Assembly (NCBI RefSeq): GCF_014268815.2
Contig: NZ_JABWRE020000001.1
Span: 2,051,001-2,115,000, forward strand
Source: Pseudomonas urmiensis
Lineage (GTDB): Bacteria; Pseudomonadota; Gammaproteobacteria; Pseudomonadales; Pseudomonadaceae
Direction of reading: 5' to 3'
DNA: 64,000 nucleotides
Each line of letters opens with the position of its first letter. The first letter of the stretch is position 1. Of the stretch, positions 54,203 through 63,351 are shown piece by piece. Position numbers and translations under genes: made by a program. The notes under the pieces were generated by a model. That model was given only the letters and a program-made list of their open reading frames with translations, was not told the DNA's origin and ran no database searches.

Positions 54203-55663
54203 TCAGCTCTGCCTGGCAAGGCTGAGGCTAACGCAGCGCTTGGCCAACACCTGCGTGGGATCGACGAAGTGCACCTTGACTCCCTCGACCAGCTGATCGC
54301 CCGCGCGCTGGATCAGCGGCAGCTCCGTGCATCCAAGAATCAGTACTCGCGCGCCCTCGCGGACCAACTGGACCGCCGCCGCCCGCAGATCGTCGACACA
54401 ACGCCCCTGGGTAAATCCCGCCTTGACCCCATGCTCAGCGTAAATCGCGCGCATCAGCTGGGCCTGAGCCGTCTCGTCCGGCGTTTTCAAGGTGAGCCCC
54501 AAGCGTTCGGCCACCTGGTGATAGACCCCGCTGTGCACCGTACCCGAAGTCGCCAGCAGGCCGATGGGCAGTTGGTCGCCATACGCCTCGCGGATCGACT
54601 TCAGGGTCTCTTCGAGCATATGGACGATGGGAACCGCCAAGTGCTCCTGGATCCGTTCGACATAGGCATGGGCGGTGTTGCACGGAATGGCGATCGCCTG
54701 GGCCCCCTCGCGCTCCAGGCGCTTGCAGGTGGCGTACAGGGCCACGGTTGGATCGCTTTGGCCGTGCAGGAGATTGGCAGTGCGATCAGGAATCTGCGGG
54801 TTTTGCTCTACCACCAGCTTGATATGTTCCTGATCGCGCCCGGCGGGGGTCTGGCTGACCAGCTTGGCCATGAAGTCCACCGTCGCCGCTGGCCCCACAC
54901 CGCCGACGATGCCGAGCTTGAACGGCGCAGGGCGTGGCCCGAGCGCAGCGCTGATGGCGAAGTCGGCATATACCTGGTTGGCGTCGAGCAGCGCCACGCC
55001 TTGGCGCTGCAGGTCATTGGCCAGCAGCGACAGTTCAGTCATGCCCGGCAGCATCAGTTGAGCGCCTTGGGCCTGTAGTTCACCGCAGATCTGCTGCAGT
55101 TGCTCCAGCACCCTCCCATCCAGGTAGCCGCGCTTGATGCCCTGGGGGCCGTAGACGATCTCCATCAACCGCGCCTGACTGCTCGCACTGGGGTAAACCA
55201 GCGGGTATTGCCCGGCAAAATGCCGTTCGAAGCTGCCGCAGGCGCGTACATAGTCCGAAGCCAGCACGCCCAGCCGCGCCCCTGGCGCAACGCGGCTGGC
55301 CACCTGCCTGGCAACGGCGTCGAACAGGTCGAGAATCGGCGTTTGCAGCTCCGCCTGCAATTCTTCCAGGACACTCTGGCTAGCGAAACACGGCACCAGC
55401 ACGGCATCGGCGCCGCGCTCGGTGAAGCGCTGGCAAGCCTGGTAGACATACAACTTGCGCGATGTCAGGCGCGCCTGTGCGTCGAGCGGCAGCTCCAGGT
55501 CCTTGAAGGGGTGTTGCTCGAACAACAAGTGGTAGCGCCCCTGATCAGCCAGCACTGGCTGGCTTTTGAGCAGCTTGGAGAACAGGTCGGCACCGGCCAG
55601 GGCGCCGAGGCCACCGATGATACCGAGCGTGCGCGAAGCTTCATGGGAAGGAGTGGGGTTCAT
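54203..55663 (-). CDS. Fused double Asp/Glu racemase-family protein
   Basis: A 486-residue protein made of two complete aspartate/glutamate racemase-fold units. The C-terminal unit (about 248-486) has both catalytic cysteines, IPCNTAHAY (Cys328) and LGCTELPL (Cys445). The N-terminal unit (about 12-235) keeps the first, VPCFASQ (Cys92), but the second position reads LPGMTELS, with Met208. So only one unit looks catalytic. Single-domain relatives are about 230-240 residues. It lies 8 bases downstream of a dicarboxylate/amino acid symporter with which it forms an operon, so the substrate is probably a D- or L-acidic amino acid. Confidence 0.88.
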   Translation of the reverse strand: MNPTPSHEASRTLGIIGGLGALAGADLFSKLLKSQPVLADQGRYHLLFEQHPFKDLELPLDAQARLTSRKLYVYQACQRFTERGADAVLVPCFASQSVLEELQAELQTPILDLFDAVARQVASRVAPGARLGVLASDYVRACGSFERHFAGQYPLVYPSASSQARLMEIVYGPQGIKRGYLDGRVLEQLQQICGELQAQGAQLMLPGMTELSLLANDLQRQGVALLDANQVYADFAISAALGPRPAPFKLGIVGGVGPAATVDFMAKLVSQTPAGRDQEHIKLVVEQNPQIPDRTANLLHGQSDPTVALYATCKRLEREGAQAIAIPCNTAHAYVERIQEHLAVPIVHMLEETLKSIREAYGDQLPIGLLATSGTVHSGVYHQVAERLGLTLKTPDETAQAQLMRAIYAEHGVKAGFTQGRCVDDLRAAAVQLVREGARVLILGCTELPLIQRAGDQLVEGVKVHFVDPTQVLAKRCVSLSLARQS

Positions 55664-55671
55664 GATCTGGC

Positions 55672-56952
55672 TCAGGCGTTGTGGGCAGCGAGGGTAGGTT
55701 GTTCAGCAGGCGCTTGTGGCTCGCCACGACGCGCCTCCAGGTTGGCGATCACTGCCGTGGCGATACTGTTGCCGACCACATTGGTCGCCGTGCGGGCCAT
55801 GTCGAGGAACTGATCGATCGCCAGGATCAGCAGCAGCCCGGCTTCGGGCAGGTTGAACATCGGCAAGGTAGCGGCGACCACCACCACCGAAGCGCGAGCA
55901 ACGCCGGCCATGCCTTTGCTGGTGATCATCAGGGTCAGCAAAATCAGCAACTGCTGGGTGAAGCTCAAATCGATGTTGTAGGCCTGGGCGATGAACAGGA
56001 TGGCGAACGCCTGGTACATCATCGAGCCGTCCAAGTTGAACGAGTAACCCAGCGGCAAGACGAAACTGGAAACCCGCTTGGGCGCGCCAAATTTTTCCAG
56101 CGCATCGATGGTCTTGGGGTAGGCCGACTCACTGCTGGCGGTCGAGAAGGCCAGCAGGACCGGCTCGCGAATCAACTTGCCCAGGGTGAACACCGGACGG
56201 CCGAGGAACAGATAGCCCACCGCGAACAGCAGCGCCCACAGCAGCAGGATGCCCAGGTAGAACTGGCCGATCAGCTTGCCGTAGTCGAGCAGCAAGCCGA
56301 TGCCCTGGGTGGTGACCGCTGCCGCGAGCGCGGCAAACACGCCCAGTGGTGCGCACAGCATCACGTAGTCGGTGATGCGGAACATGACCTTGGCCAATTC
56401 ATCGACCAGGTTGCCGATCGCGCTGTGCCCCTGGCGTTTGGCATAGGCCAGGGCCAGGCCGAAGAACAACGAGAACACCACGATCTGCAAAATCTCGTTG
56501 TTGGCCATCGCTTCGGCGATGCTGCGCGGGAACACATGGCCGATGAACGCCTTGAGGCTGAAGTCGCCGGCGTTGACCGCCGCCTGGCTGCCCACCGCCT
56601 GGCTGACGCTCAAGTCCAGGTGGGCGCCGGGCTGGAACCAGTTGACCAGCAACATGCCCAGCGCCAACGAGGCGAACGAGGCGCAGACGAACCAGGTCAT
56701 CGCCCGCAGGCCGATGCGCCCGACCGAGCCGGAGCTGCCCAGGCTGGCGATGCCGCCGACCAGGGTGGCGAATACCAGCGGGGCGATGATCATCTTGATC
56801 ATGCGCAGGAAAATGTCGGTCACCAGGCTGAAGTAACCGGCGATGCGTTGGCTGGCTTCGACACTCTCGGCGTAATGGTGACAGCACCAGCCGACCAGGA
56901 TGCCCAGGACGATCGCCACGGCGATGTAACGGGGAAGTTTTTTAGGGTTCAT
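55672..56952 (-). CDS. Dicarboxylate/glutamate:cation symporter (DAACS family)
   Basis: A 426-residue inner-membrane transporter with eight helices and two re-entrant loops. The typical blocks are present: FLRMIKMIIAPLVFATLVGG near the N terminus (seen as LRMIKMIIAPLVFATL), the serine-rich loop AFSTASSESAYPKTIDAL, PLGYSFNLDGSMMYQA, and the last motif FLDMARTATNVVGNSIATAV. GltP and DctA have this same order. GAGAGG precedes ATG 56952. It is co-transcribed with the fused racemase, favouring an acidic amino acid as substrate, and is divergent from a LysR gene. Confidence 0.93.
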   Translation of the reverse strand: MNPKKLPRYIAVAIVLGILVGWCCHHYAESVEASQRIAGYFSLVTDIFLRMIKMIIAPLVFATLVGGIASLGSSGSVGRIGLRAMTWFVCASFASLALGMLLVNWFQPGAHLDLSVSQAVGSQAAVNAGDFSLKAFIGHVFPRSIAEAMANNEILQIVVFSLFFGLALAYAKRQGHSAIGNLVDELAKVMFRITDYVMLCAPLGVFAALAAAVTTQGIGLLLDYGKLIGQFYLGILLLWALLFAVGYLFLGRPVFTLGKLIREPVLLAFSTASSESAYPKTIDALEKFGAPKRVSSFVLPLGYSFNLDGSMMYQAFAILFIAQAYNIDLSFTQQLLILLTLMITSKGMAGVARASVVVVAATLPMFNLPEAGLLLILAIDQFLDMARTATNVVGNSIATAVIANLEARRGEPQAPAEQPTLAAHNA

Positions 56953-57049
56953 CGCGACCTCTCTTGTTGTTGGCAGTCACCACGGCTGGGTGACGCGAAC
57001 AGATTAAGAGGGCAACCAGAGGGAGCTGATGAGATCGCGCCATAGTTTG

Positions 57050-57064
57050 ATGCGAAAAGCGCAT
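57050..57064. promoter_or_regulatory. Candidate LysR operator in the symporter-LysR gap
   Basis: ATGCG-AAAAG-CGCAT is a perfect inverted repeat with T-N11-A geometry. It is overlapped by a direct repeat, CATAGTTT at 57041-57048 and 57062-57069, 21 bases apart or two helical turns. The position, about 98 bases from the symporter start and 159 from the LysR start, suits an activator site for the symporter-racemase operon. Confidence 0.5.
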
Positions 57065-57222
57065 AGTTTTCGATTAGAGCCAATACACGCCGATCAGGCC
57101 GCTAACATTGAGGTTGTTCGGCTTAGTTCGCATCTTGCGTTCATATACCGCTACCCGCCTGTATCGCGAGACGCTGGCCAGTCGACTTAACATTCCAGAA
57201 TCTCTCCTTGCTTAGGCGCCCC

Positions 57223-58128
57223 ATGCAAACCAAATGGATCGACGATCTGCTCGCTGTTGCGCAAACCAAGAACTTCTCCCGCGCCGCAGAAATCCGTTGC
57301 ATCACGCAGTCGGCCCTATCGAGGCGAATTCGCTCGTTGGAAGAGTGGGTCGGCGTCGAATTGGTCGACCGCGGCACCTACCCGGTGCAGCTGACCCAGG
57401 CTGGGCAGACGTTCTGCGAGGAGGGCGGCGAAGCGTTGGCCACCTTCATGCAGTTGCGCTCGGTACTGCGCCGGGGCGAGCGCATGCCGGGGCGTTCGAT
57501 CCAGGTGGTCGCCGGGCACACCTTGTCGATGACCTTCGTGCCACAGTGGTTCGCCGCCTTCCAGCGCCGTAACGGATACTTCAACGCGCGGGTGTTGGCC
57601 GACAACGTGCAAGAGGCGGTGATTGCCCTGGCGGAAGGCAACTGCGACCTGATGATCGGCTACAGCCACCCGCAAGTGCCGATCTTCCTCGACCCGGACA
57701 AGTTCGTCGGCCTGCGCCTGGGCAGCGACCGCTTCATTCCAGTGTCAGCGCCCGACGAGCATGGCCAGCCGCTGTTCTCCCTGCCCGGCACGAGCGCGCA
57801 ACCGATTCCTTACCTGGGCTACACCGCGACCTCGTTTCTTGGCCGGGTGGTCGACGTGATCCTGCGCGCGGCGCCCCAGCCCTTGGCGCTGGAGCGCTTT
57901 CATGAAGCGGACATGGCCATGCACCTGTCGCGGATGGCCCGCGAGGGCTATGGCATCTGCTGGCTGCCGGAATCGGCCGCGCAGGATGAACTGGCCGCCG
58001 GCCGCCTGGTGCACGCGGGCGGCGCACAGTGGTGCGCAGATCTGGAGATTTGGTCGTTCAAGGCAACCGGCAACAGCAACCCGACCATGATCGAGTTGTG
58101 GCGCTCGCTGGAGAAGGATGTGCCGTGA
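57223..58128 (+). CDS. LysR-family regulator, HypT-like
   Basis: A 301-residue LysR protein. The N terminus KWIDDLLAVAQTKNFSRAAEIR and CITQSALSRRIRSLEEWVGVELV resemble HypT (YjiE) and related regulators, with aromatic KWI at the start. The effector domain follows from about 90 (SIQVVAGHTLSMTFVPQWF, NCDLMIGYSHP). ATG 57223 is preferred to a start at 57208. It is divergent from the symporter-racemase operon and probably controls it through the palindrome at 57050-57064. No redox-active cysteine pattern was looked for beyond noting Cys31, Cys71 and Cys147 or nearby; an oxidative role is not claimed. Confidence 0.85.
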   Translation: MQTKWIDDLLAVAQTKNFSRAAEIRCITQSALSRRIRSLEEWVGVELVDRGTYPVQLTQAGQTFCEEGGEALATFMQLRSVLRRGERMPGRSIQVVAGHTLSMTFVPQWFAAFQRRNGYFNARVLADNVQEAVIALAEGNCDLMIGYSHPQVPIFLDPDKFVGLRLGSDRFIPVSAPDEHGQPLFSLPGTSAQPIPYLGYTATSFLGRVVDVILRAAPQPLALERFHEADMAMHLSRMAREGYGICWLPESAAQDELAAGRLVHAGGAQWCADLEIWSFKATGNSNPTMIELWRSLEKDVP

Positions 58129-58195
58129 TCGGACCTGACCGAGCCGCATAGCGTCGGGTATGATGCGCCCCTCATCACTCCAAGAGGCCTGCCCC

Positions 58196-58987
58196 ATGTC
58201 CCTGAGCGCTGCACAGATTGGCGAATTCCGCGCCTTTGCCGAACAGTTGGCCGATGCCGCCGCTGCGGCGATCCAGCCGTATTTCCGAGCCAGCCTGGAC
58301 GTCGAGGACAAAGGCGGACGCCTGTACGACCCCGTGACCGTGGCCGACAAAGCGGCAGAAGACGCCATGCGTGCGTTGATCCAGGCGCGCTATCCCGAGC
58401 ACGGCATTCTTGGCGAAGAGCAGGGCGTGGCAGTAGGCAGCAGCCCCTTGACCTGGGTCCTGGACCCGATCGACGGCACCCGCGCGTTCATTACCGGCCT
58501 GCCGCTGTGGGGCACGCTGATAGCCTTGAACGACGGTGAGCGCCCGCGCGTGGGGGTGATGAACCAGCCGTTTACCGGCGAGCGCTTCGTCGGTACCCCT
58601 GAAGGCGCTTGGCTGGGCAACGCTGCACTGAAGACCCGCGCCTGTAGCGACCTGGCCTCGGCGACCTTGATGTGCACCACGCCGGACATGTTCGATACCC
58701 CGGCGCGCAAGGCGGCCTTCGAAGCGGTGGCTGGCCAGGCGCGCTTGATGCGCTATGGCGGTGATTGCTACGCCTACTGCATGCTCGCCTCGGGTTTTGT
58801 CGATGTGATCGTCGAGGCCAGCCTGCAGCCGTATGACGTGCAGGCACTGATGCCGATCATCGAAGGGGCGGGTGGGGTGATTACCGCCTGGGACGGTAGC
58901 TCGGCGCAGAACGGCGGGTGTGTGGTGGCCTGTGGTGATCCGGTGTTGCATGCCCAGGTGCTGGAGATGTTGCGCCACGCGATGTGA
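58196..58987 (+). CDS. hisN: Inositol monophosphatase-family phosphatase, histidinol-phosphatase (HisN)-like
   Basis: A 263-residue metal-dependent phosphatase. The metal site appears as GILGEEQG (Glu-Glu), VLDPIDGTRAFITG (Asp-x-Ile-Asp-Gly-Thr) and PYDVQALMPIIEGAGG, where the usual W-D is Y-D. The F-I-T-G run after the DGTRA motif is found in HisN-type histidinol-phosphate phosphatases, which is the usual annotation in Pseudomonas, but inositol or nucleotide phosphates are possible. ATG 58196 has AAGAGG about 9 bases upstream; a TATGAT-type -10 lies at 58159-58164. It stands alone. Confidence 0.82.
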   Translation: MSLSAAQIGEFRAFAEQLADAAAAAIQPYFRASLDVEDKGGRLYDPVTVADKAAEDAMRALIQARYPEHGILGEEQGVAVGSSPLTWVLDPIDGTRAFITGLPLWGTLIALNDGERPRVGVMNQPFTGERFVGTPEGAWLGNAALKTRACSDLASATLMCTTPDMFDTPARKAAFEAVAGQARLMRYGGDCYAYCMLASGFVDVIVEASLQPYDVQALMPIIEGAGGVITAWDGSSAQNGGCVVACGDPVLHAQVLEMLRHAM

Positions 58988-59086
58988 TGCGTGGCCTTCA
59001 CTGCACTTTTTCAACTTTCCGCGCTCTATGTCTGGTCAGGCTGAGCCGATCCCCGGCCCCGTCGTTGATCTCAGACCCCGGTGCCA

Positions 59087-59818
59087 ATGGTTGTCCCAGT
59101 CTCCCGACATTGCTCGCGCCTGCTGCTGGCAGGCGCCCTGATCGCCCTGTGCGCGTGCACCCAGCAACAGGGGCGCGACATCGTCAGCCAGTTCGGTGAC
59201 GGCAAGCCCAGCGAGTTGTTCCAGACCAGCGTCGACCGCATGGCCACGCTGTCGATGCGCGACAATCTGCAGAGTTTGTACCTGCTGATGAACAAGCTCT
59301 ACCTGCGCAATCCCAGCCAGTGGAAACAGTCCGGCTACCTCGATGCCGCTACCGCCGAGCGGCAGATTCGAGTGGCGATCGAGCAGCGCCAGCCCTTGGC
59401 GCAGTTGGGCGAACGGCGTGACCTGGCGGCCTTGAGCTATGCCTTGAGCCCCGAGTTCCGGGGCGATCGGGTGGGTGCCTTCATCTACGCCATTGGCAGC
59501 ATGATCATCACTGCCCACGGCGGGCGCACCGAGTTCTACATGACCGATGCGATTGACCCGCTGTTCGTCAACAACGCCGCCCGCAACATCGAAAAAGCTA
59601 CCTGGATGCTCAGCCAACGCCAGGATGCCAATGGCGTGTTGCTGCTGTTTTCCAATGAGATTTCCGAGGTGGGCAGTAACCTGAGTTTTGCCGTGGAGTT
59701 CGGCAAGATCGTCGCGCGCCTGGATCTGCTGGCACAGATGCTCGACGAGCGCTATCGGCGGATCGGCCTGAATTATGCGCAGAGCTTGTTGCTGATGAAT
59801 TTCTTGCCGGTTCAGTGA
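59087..59818 (+). CDS. Lipoprotein of unknown function
   Basis: A 243-residue exported lipoprotein (lipobox LIALCACTQ; the signal peptide runs from the first Met). The mature part is mostly helical (LSMRDNLQSLYLLMNKLYLRNP, seen as SMRDNLQSLYLLMNKLYL; IGSMIITAHGGRTEFYM). The start may be ATG 59087 or GTG 59081; neither has a good ribosome site. It is 99 bases after hisN and convergent with a hydrolase gene. I do not recognise the family; similar lipoproteins occur in Pseudomonas. Function unknown. Confidence 0.8.
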   Translation: MVVPVSRHCSRLLLAGALIALCACTQQQGRDIVSQFGDGKPSELFQTSVDRMATLSMRDNLQSLYLLMNKLYLRNPSQWKQSGYLDAATAERQIRVAIEQRQPLAQLGERRDLAALSYALSPEFRGDRVGAFIYAIGSMIITAHGGRTEFYMTDAIDPLFVNNAARNIEKATWMLSQRQDANGVLLLFSNEISEVGSNLSFAVEFGKIVARLDLLAQMLDERYRRIGLNYAQSLLLMNFLPVQ

Positions 59819-59843
59819 GAGCTCAAAGGCCCTCGAATCGCTA

Positions 59844-60728
59844 TCAAAGCAGTCCACGAATCGCCTGCTGATAGCGCTGCCCAGCCAAACGCATGCTGTT
59901 GTTATGGCTCGCCCCCGGCACCAGCAACAAGCTCTTGGGCTCCTGCGCCGCTTCATACAACTGCTCACTAAAGCGCGGCGGGACAAATCGGTCATCTTGC
60001 CCATGCACCAACAACACCGGCATGCCGACATCCTTGATCTTGTCGATCGAGTCGAACTTCTGCGACAGCAACCAACGCACCGGCAGCGCGGTGTCAGCCA
60101 CTGCGGCGGCGACATCGCCCAGGGAGGTGAAGGTCGACTCCAGGATCAAACCACGAGCGGCGGAGGGAGCACCGGCGCTCTGCGCCTGGCGCGCCAGTTC
60201 TGCGGCCAGCTCAACGGCCACCGCGCCGCCCAGCGAGTGGCCGAAGATCAGCCGCTTGTCGCGGTCTGGCTGCAGTTGCGCGAAGCGCTCCCAAGCGATG
60301 CGCGCATCCTCGTAGACGGTCGCCTCCGACGGCAGATCGCCCCGGCTCTGGCCGAAGCCGCGGTAATCCACGGCTAATACCGAATAGCCCATGGCATGCA
60401 GTTGTTCGATACGAAACAGCTGCCCGGTGAGGTTCCAGCGCACTCCGTGCAGGTAGAGGATGGCGGGGGCATCGGCGCGCCGCGCCGGCCACCACCAAGC
60501 GTGCAGGCTTTGATTGTCGGCAAAGCTGCGCGGGCGCAATTGGAGTTCCTGGACGCCTGCCGGCAGGCCGTGGAACCAGCTAGCGTTACCGGGTTCGATG
60601 CGAAACACCAGTTCGCGCTCTTTGTGTTGCAGCACGGCGCAGCCGGTCGGTAGGCCGACCAACAGCAGGGCCACGCACAGCCAGCTGAGCCAGCGGCGTT
60701 TGAGATGATCGAGCAGGGGAGTTGGCAT
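59844..60728 (-). CDS. Lipid-anchored alpha/beta hydrolase (YfhR/ABHD17-like)
   Basis: A 294-residue protein with a signal segment and lipobox LVGLPTGCAV (Cys30), then an alpha/beta hydrolase domain. ILYLHGVRWNLTGQL is the oxyanion-hole HG, VDYRGFGQSRGDLPSE is a family hallmark, and FGHSLGGAV (Ser165), HGQDDRFVP (Asp) and GASHNNSM (His) form the catalytic triad. The family contains esterases and peptidase-like hydrolases. ATG 60728 gives a complete signal segment. It ends 25 bases from the convergent lipoprotein gene. Substrate unknown. Confidence 0.85.
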   Translation of the reverse strand: MPTPLLDHLKRRWLSWLCVALLLVGLPTGCAVLQHKERELVFRIEPGNASWFHGLPAGVQELQLRPRSFADNQSLHAWWWPARRADAPAILYLHGVRWNLTGQLFRIEQLHAMGYSVLAVDYRGFGQSRGDLPSEATVYEDARIAWERFAQLQPDRDKRLIFGHSLGGAVAVELAAELARQAQSAGAPSAARGLILESTFTSLGDVAAAVADTALPVRWLLSQKFDSIDKIKDVGMPVLLVHGQDDRFVPPRFSEQLYEAAQEPKSLLLVPGASHNNSMRLAGQRYQQAIRGLL

Positions 60729-60829
60729 GAGGGGCGTTTTATCAGAAGCCGTAGTGGGTTTGTCGGGGAAATTGCCCAGTGGCGTATTCGGATGATTTCA
60801 GGTTGTGTCAGTCAGCGCCTCAGAGGCAA

Positions 60830-61807
60830 CTAACCCGCTTGTTGCTCCCCAGGCTGCTGGTACTGCCCCAACAACCAATCGCGCAAGCGCCGGCAACTGG
60901 AGTCATGCTCCTTCTCTTCGTTGAACGCCAGGTAGTGGAAGGTATCCTTGAGCACCAGCTCATGCGGCACCGGCCGCACCAACAGGCCGCGCTCGACCAG
61001 GGTTGCAACCAGATGATGCCAGCCCAGCGCCACCCCTTGATGATTCTGCGCAAGCTGCACCAGCAGGTTGTAGTCGTTGGCGTTGAAGTAGTGCGGCGCC
61101 TGGCTGGCGCGGCGCTTGAGGTCGATATTGTGAAAGGCCAGCCAAACGTCCCAGTCGACATGCTCGGCCACTTGCGAGCGGCCGTAGGGGCTGAGGTTGA
61201 GCAGTGCGGCATCGCGGATGTTGTCCAGCGTGCACAGCTCAGGGTGTTGTTCCAGGTACTGCGGTGAGCAGATCGGGTAGACCACATCATGGTTGAGCGC
61301 CAGGCAGCGGTAGCCGTCGTGGATCTTGCCCAGCTTGGTGATGAAGATATCCGGACGCACCCCTGGTTCCATCGACAGGAAGTTCTGGGTGGTGATCAGG
61401 TTGATGTCGATGTCTGGATGTTGTTCGAAGAACAGTGGCAGGCGCGGTGCAAGCCAGAGGTTGGCGAACGCCGGCGAGCAGCACAGGGTCACCACGTGCT
61501 TGGTGGTGGTGTTGCTGCGAATGCGCTCGGCCGCCTGGGAAATATTGACGAACGATAACTGCACCGCATCGAAGAAGATCGAACCGGCCACGGTCAGCTC
61601 AACGGCGCGGCCTACCCGGGTGAACAGCTGCGCGCCAAGGTGCGCTTCCAGCTCGCGAATCTGCCGGCTCACGGCGGCCTGGGTCACGCACAACGCTTCG
61701 GCGGCACGGGTGAAGTTCTGATACTTGGCGGCCGCGACGAACACCTTCACGGCGCGTAGCGACGGCATCTTGATCAGGGTCTGATCGGGCTCGGTGTGTT
61801 TGACCAT
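60830..61807 (-). CDS. LysR-family regulator divergent from proV-proW
   Basis: A 325-residue LysR protein with helix-turn-helix AAKYQNFTRAAEALCVTQAAVSRQIRELE (seen as NFTRAAEALCVTQAAVSRQ) and an effector domain beginning near 100. Central stretches LGKIHDGYRCLALNHDVVYPICSP and FNANDYNLLVQLAQNHQGVALG are typical of GcvA-like members. The start is ATG 61807 with no clear ribosome site; ATG 61768 would skip the first 13 residues. It is divergent from a quaternary-amine ABC transporter operon across 352 bases, so it probably regulates osmoprotectant or betaine uptake. Effector unknown. Confidence 0.83.
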   Translation of the reverse strand: MVKHTEPDQTLIKMPSLRAVKVFVAAAKYQNFTRAAEALCVTQAAVSRQIRELEAHLGAQLFTRVGRAVELTVAGSIFFDAVQLSFVNISQAAERIRSNTTTKHVVTLCCSPAFANLWLAPRLPLFFEQHPDIDINLITTQNFLSMEPGVRPDIFITKLGKIHDGYRCLALNHDVVYPICSPQYLEQHPELCTLDNIRDAALLNLSPYGRSQVAEHVDWDVWLAFHNIDLKRRASQAPHYFNANDYNLLVQLAQNHQGVALGWHHLVATLVERGLLVRPVPHELVLKDTFHYLAFNEEKEHDSSCRRLRDWLLGQYQQPGEQQAG

Positions 61808-62159
61808 GAGGGCAGATCAGATCCTTGCTGTCAGCGGGGCGGGCTGACCACTGTAGCGATTAAGCAGTGAGGTGGTAAACCACGATCACCACCCTGGCCA
61901 TATTGATAACCCCAGGTAATGGTTTGCGCCCTACAAATGTCGTTGGACCCGCTATTCGCCGAGGCCTAACGTTAACTCAACGGCGCGGCATTGAAGCGAT
62001 CGATGTCGATAATTTTACAGCAGGAATTTCTGCGTGCCGGGTTGACTCCACGTTCCGATTTGAACGACTGCCAAGCGTCCTCGTACTGACATTCAACGCC
62101 TGCACGGCGTGCCAGTGCGAAGTGTGAATTTGGTTATAAAGATAATAAAAGAGGGTCGT
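61808..62159. promoter_or_regulatory. Divergent control region between LysR gene and proV
   Basis: No gene is seen in this 352-base stretch. It contains GTGGT-AA-ACCAC at 61872-61883, a short perfect palindrome, and AACC-N9-GGTT around 61907-61923. The last 100 bases before proV become AT-rich with GATAATTTTAC at about 62008. The ribosome site GAGGG precedes proV. I could not fix promoter boxes. Confidence 0.4.
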
Positions 62160-63320
62160 ATGAAGCAGGCCGATGAAATTCTCTCGGTGAACAACATCTT
62201 CAAGGTGTTTGGTCCCAACCCGGACCTGGCCATGCAGATGTTGCGCAAAGGCGCCGACAAGCATGAGATCTTCAGCAAGACCGGCCATGTGGTCGGCGTG
62301 TTCGATGCAAGCTTTGCCGTCAAGCGTGGCGAGATCTTCGTCATCATGGGCCTCTCCGGCTCCGGTAAGTCGACCATGGTGCGGCTGTTCAACCGCCTGA
62401 TCGAGCCTACCTCTGGCAGCATTCACCTCAACGGCCGGGAAATCACCGGGCTATCCGACAAGGAACTGCTCGATGTACGCCGCAAGGAAATGGGCATGGT
62501 GTTCCAATCCTTTGCCTTGATGCCCCACATGAGCGTGCTGCAAAACACCGCCTTTGGCCTGGAAATCGCCGGGGTCGCCGAGCAGGAGCGCACTCGCCGT
62601 GCTCGCGAAGCGCTCAGCCAGGTCGGCTTGGCCGGGCACGAGCACAGTTACCCGCACCAGCTGTCCGGCGGCATGCAGCAACGCGTTGGCCTGGCCCGGG
62701 CACTGGCCAACGATCCGACCATCTTGCTCATGGACGAGGCCTTCTCCGCCCTCGACCCGCTGATCCGCAGTGAAATGCAAGGCGAGCTGATCCGCCTGCA
62801 GGCCGAGCAACAACGCACCATCATCTTCATTTCCCACGACATCGAAGAAGCCATCCGCATCGGCCATCGCATCGCGATCATGGAAGGCGGCAAAGTCGTG
62901 CAGATCGGCACCCCGCAAGAGCTGATCAACCAGCCCGCCAACGACTACGTGCGCACCTTCTTCAAGGGCTTTGACAGCTCGCGCGTGCTCAAAGCCGGCG
63001 ATGTCGCCGAGTTCGACCCAGAGCTGGTCTGCCGGGTCAACGGCAAGGCGCCACGCTTCAGGGCCGGGGTGCCGTTCGGCTACCTGGTAGACGAGTGCGG
63101 GCAACTGCTGGGTGTGGTCGATACCGCTGCCGACGGCGCCGCGGCCACGGATCGCTACAGCCTGCACGAACGGCAACCGGTATACACCGACACGCCGCTG
63201 CACGAGGTGCTGGATATCGCCGCCACGCTGCCGTACCCGGTGCCGGTCCTCGACCGCGAGGGAGCGCTCAAGGGCACCTTGTCGAAGAACCAGCTGCTGC
63301 AGACCCTGAGCCGCCACTAA
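62160..63320 (+). CDS. proV: Quaternary-amine / betaine-proline ABC transporter ATP-binding protein (ProV)
   Basis: A 386-residue ABC ATPase. MGLSGSGKSTMVRLFNRL holds Walker A, MGMVFQSFALMPHM the Q loop, LSGGMQQRVGLARALA the signature, and ILLMDEAFSALDPLIR Walker B. The N-terminal extension (VFGPNPDLAMQMLRKG) and the C-terminal CBS-like region are typical of ProV/OpuAA proteins for glycine betaine, proline betaine or choline. ATG 62160 has GAGGG about 5-9 bases upstream; an upstream frame from 62109 lacks family similarity. It leads an operon with the permease gene beginning at 63352. Confidence 0.92.
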   Translation: MKQADEILSVNNIFKVFGPNPDLAMQMLRKGADKHEIFSKTGHVVGVFDASFAVKRGEIFVIMGLSGSGKSTMVRLFNRLIEPTSGSIHLNGREITGLSDKELLDVRRKEMGMVFQSFALMPHMSVLQNTAFGLEIAGVAEQERTRRAREALSQVGLAGHEHSYPHQLSGGMQQRVGLARALANDPTILLMDEAFSALDPLIRSEMQGELIRLQAEQQRTIIFISHDIEEAIRIGHRIAIMEGGKVVQIGTPQELINQPANDYVRTFFKGFDSSRVLKAGDVAEFDPELVCRVNGKAPRFRAGVPFGYLVDECGQLLGVVDTAADGAAATDRYSLHERQPVYTDTPLHEVLDIAATLPYPVPVLDREGALKGTLSKNQLLQTLSRH

Positions 63321-63351
63321 GCGTCAGCGACCCTTGCCGAGGTAAGCCCTA

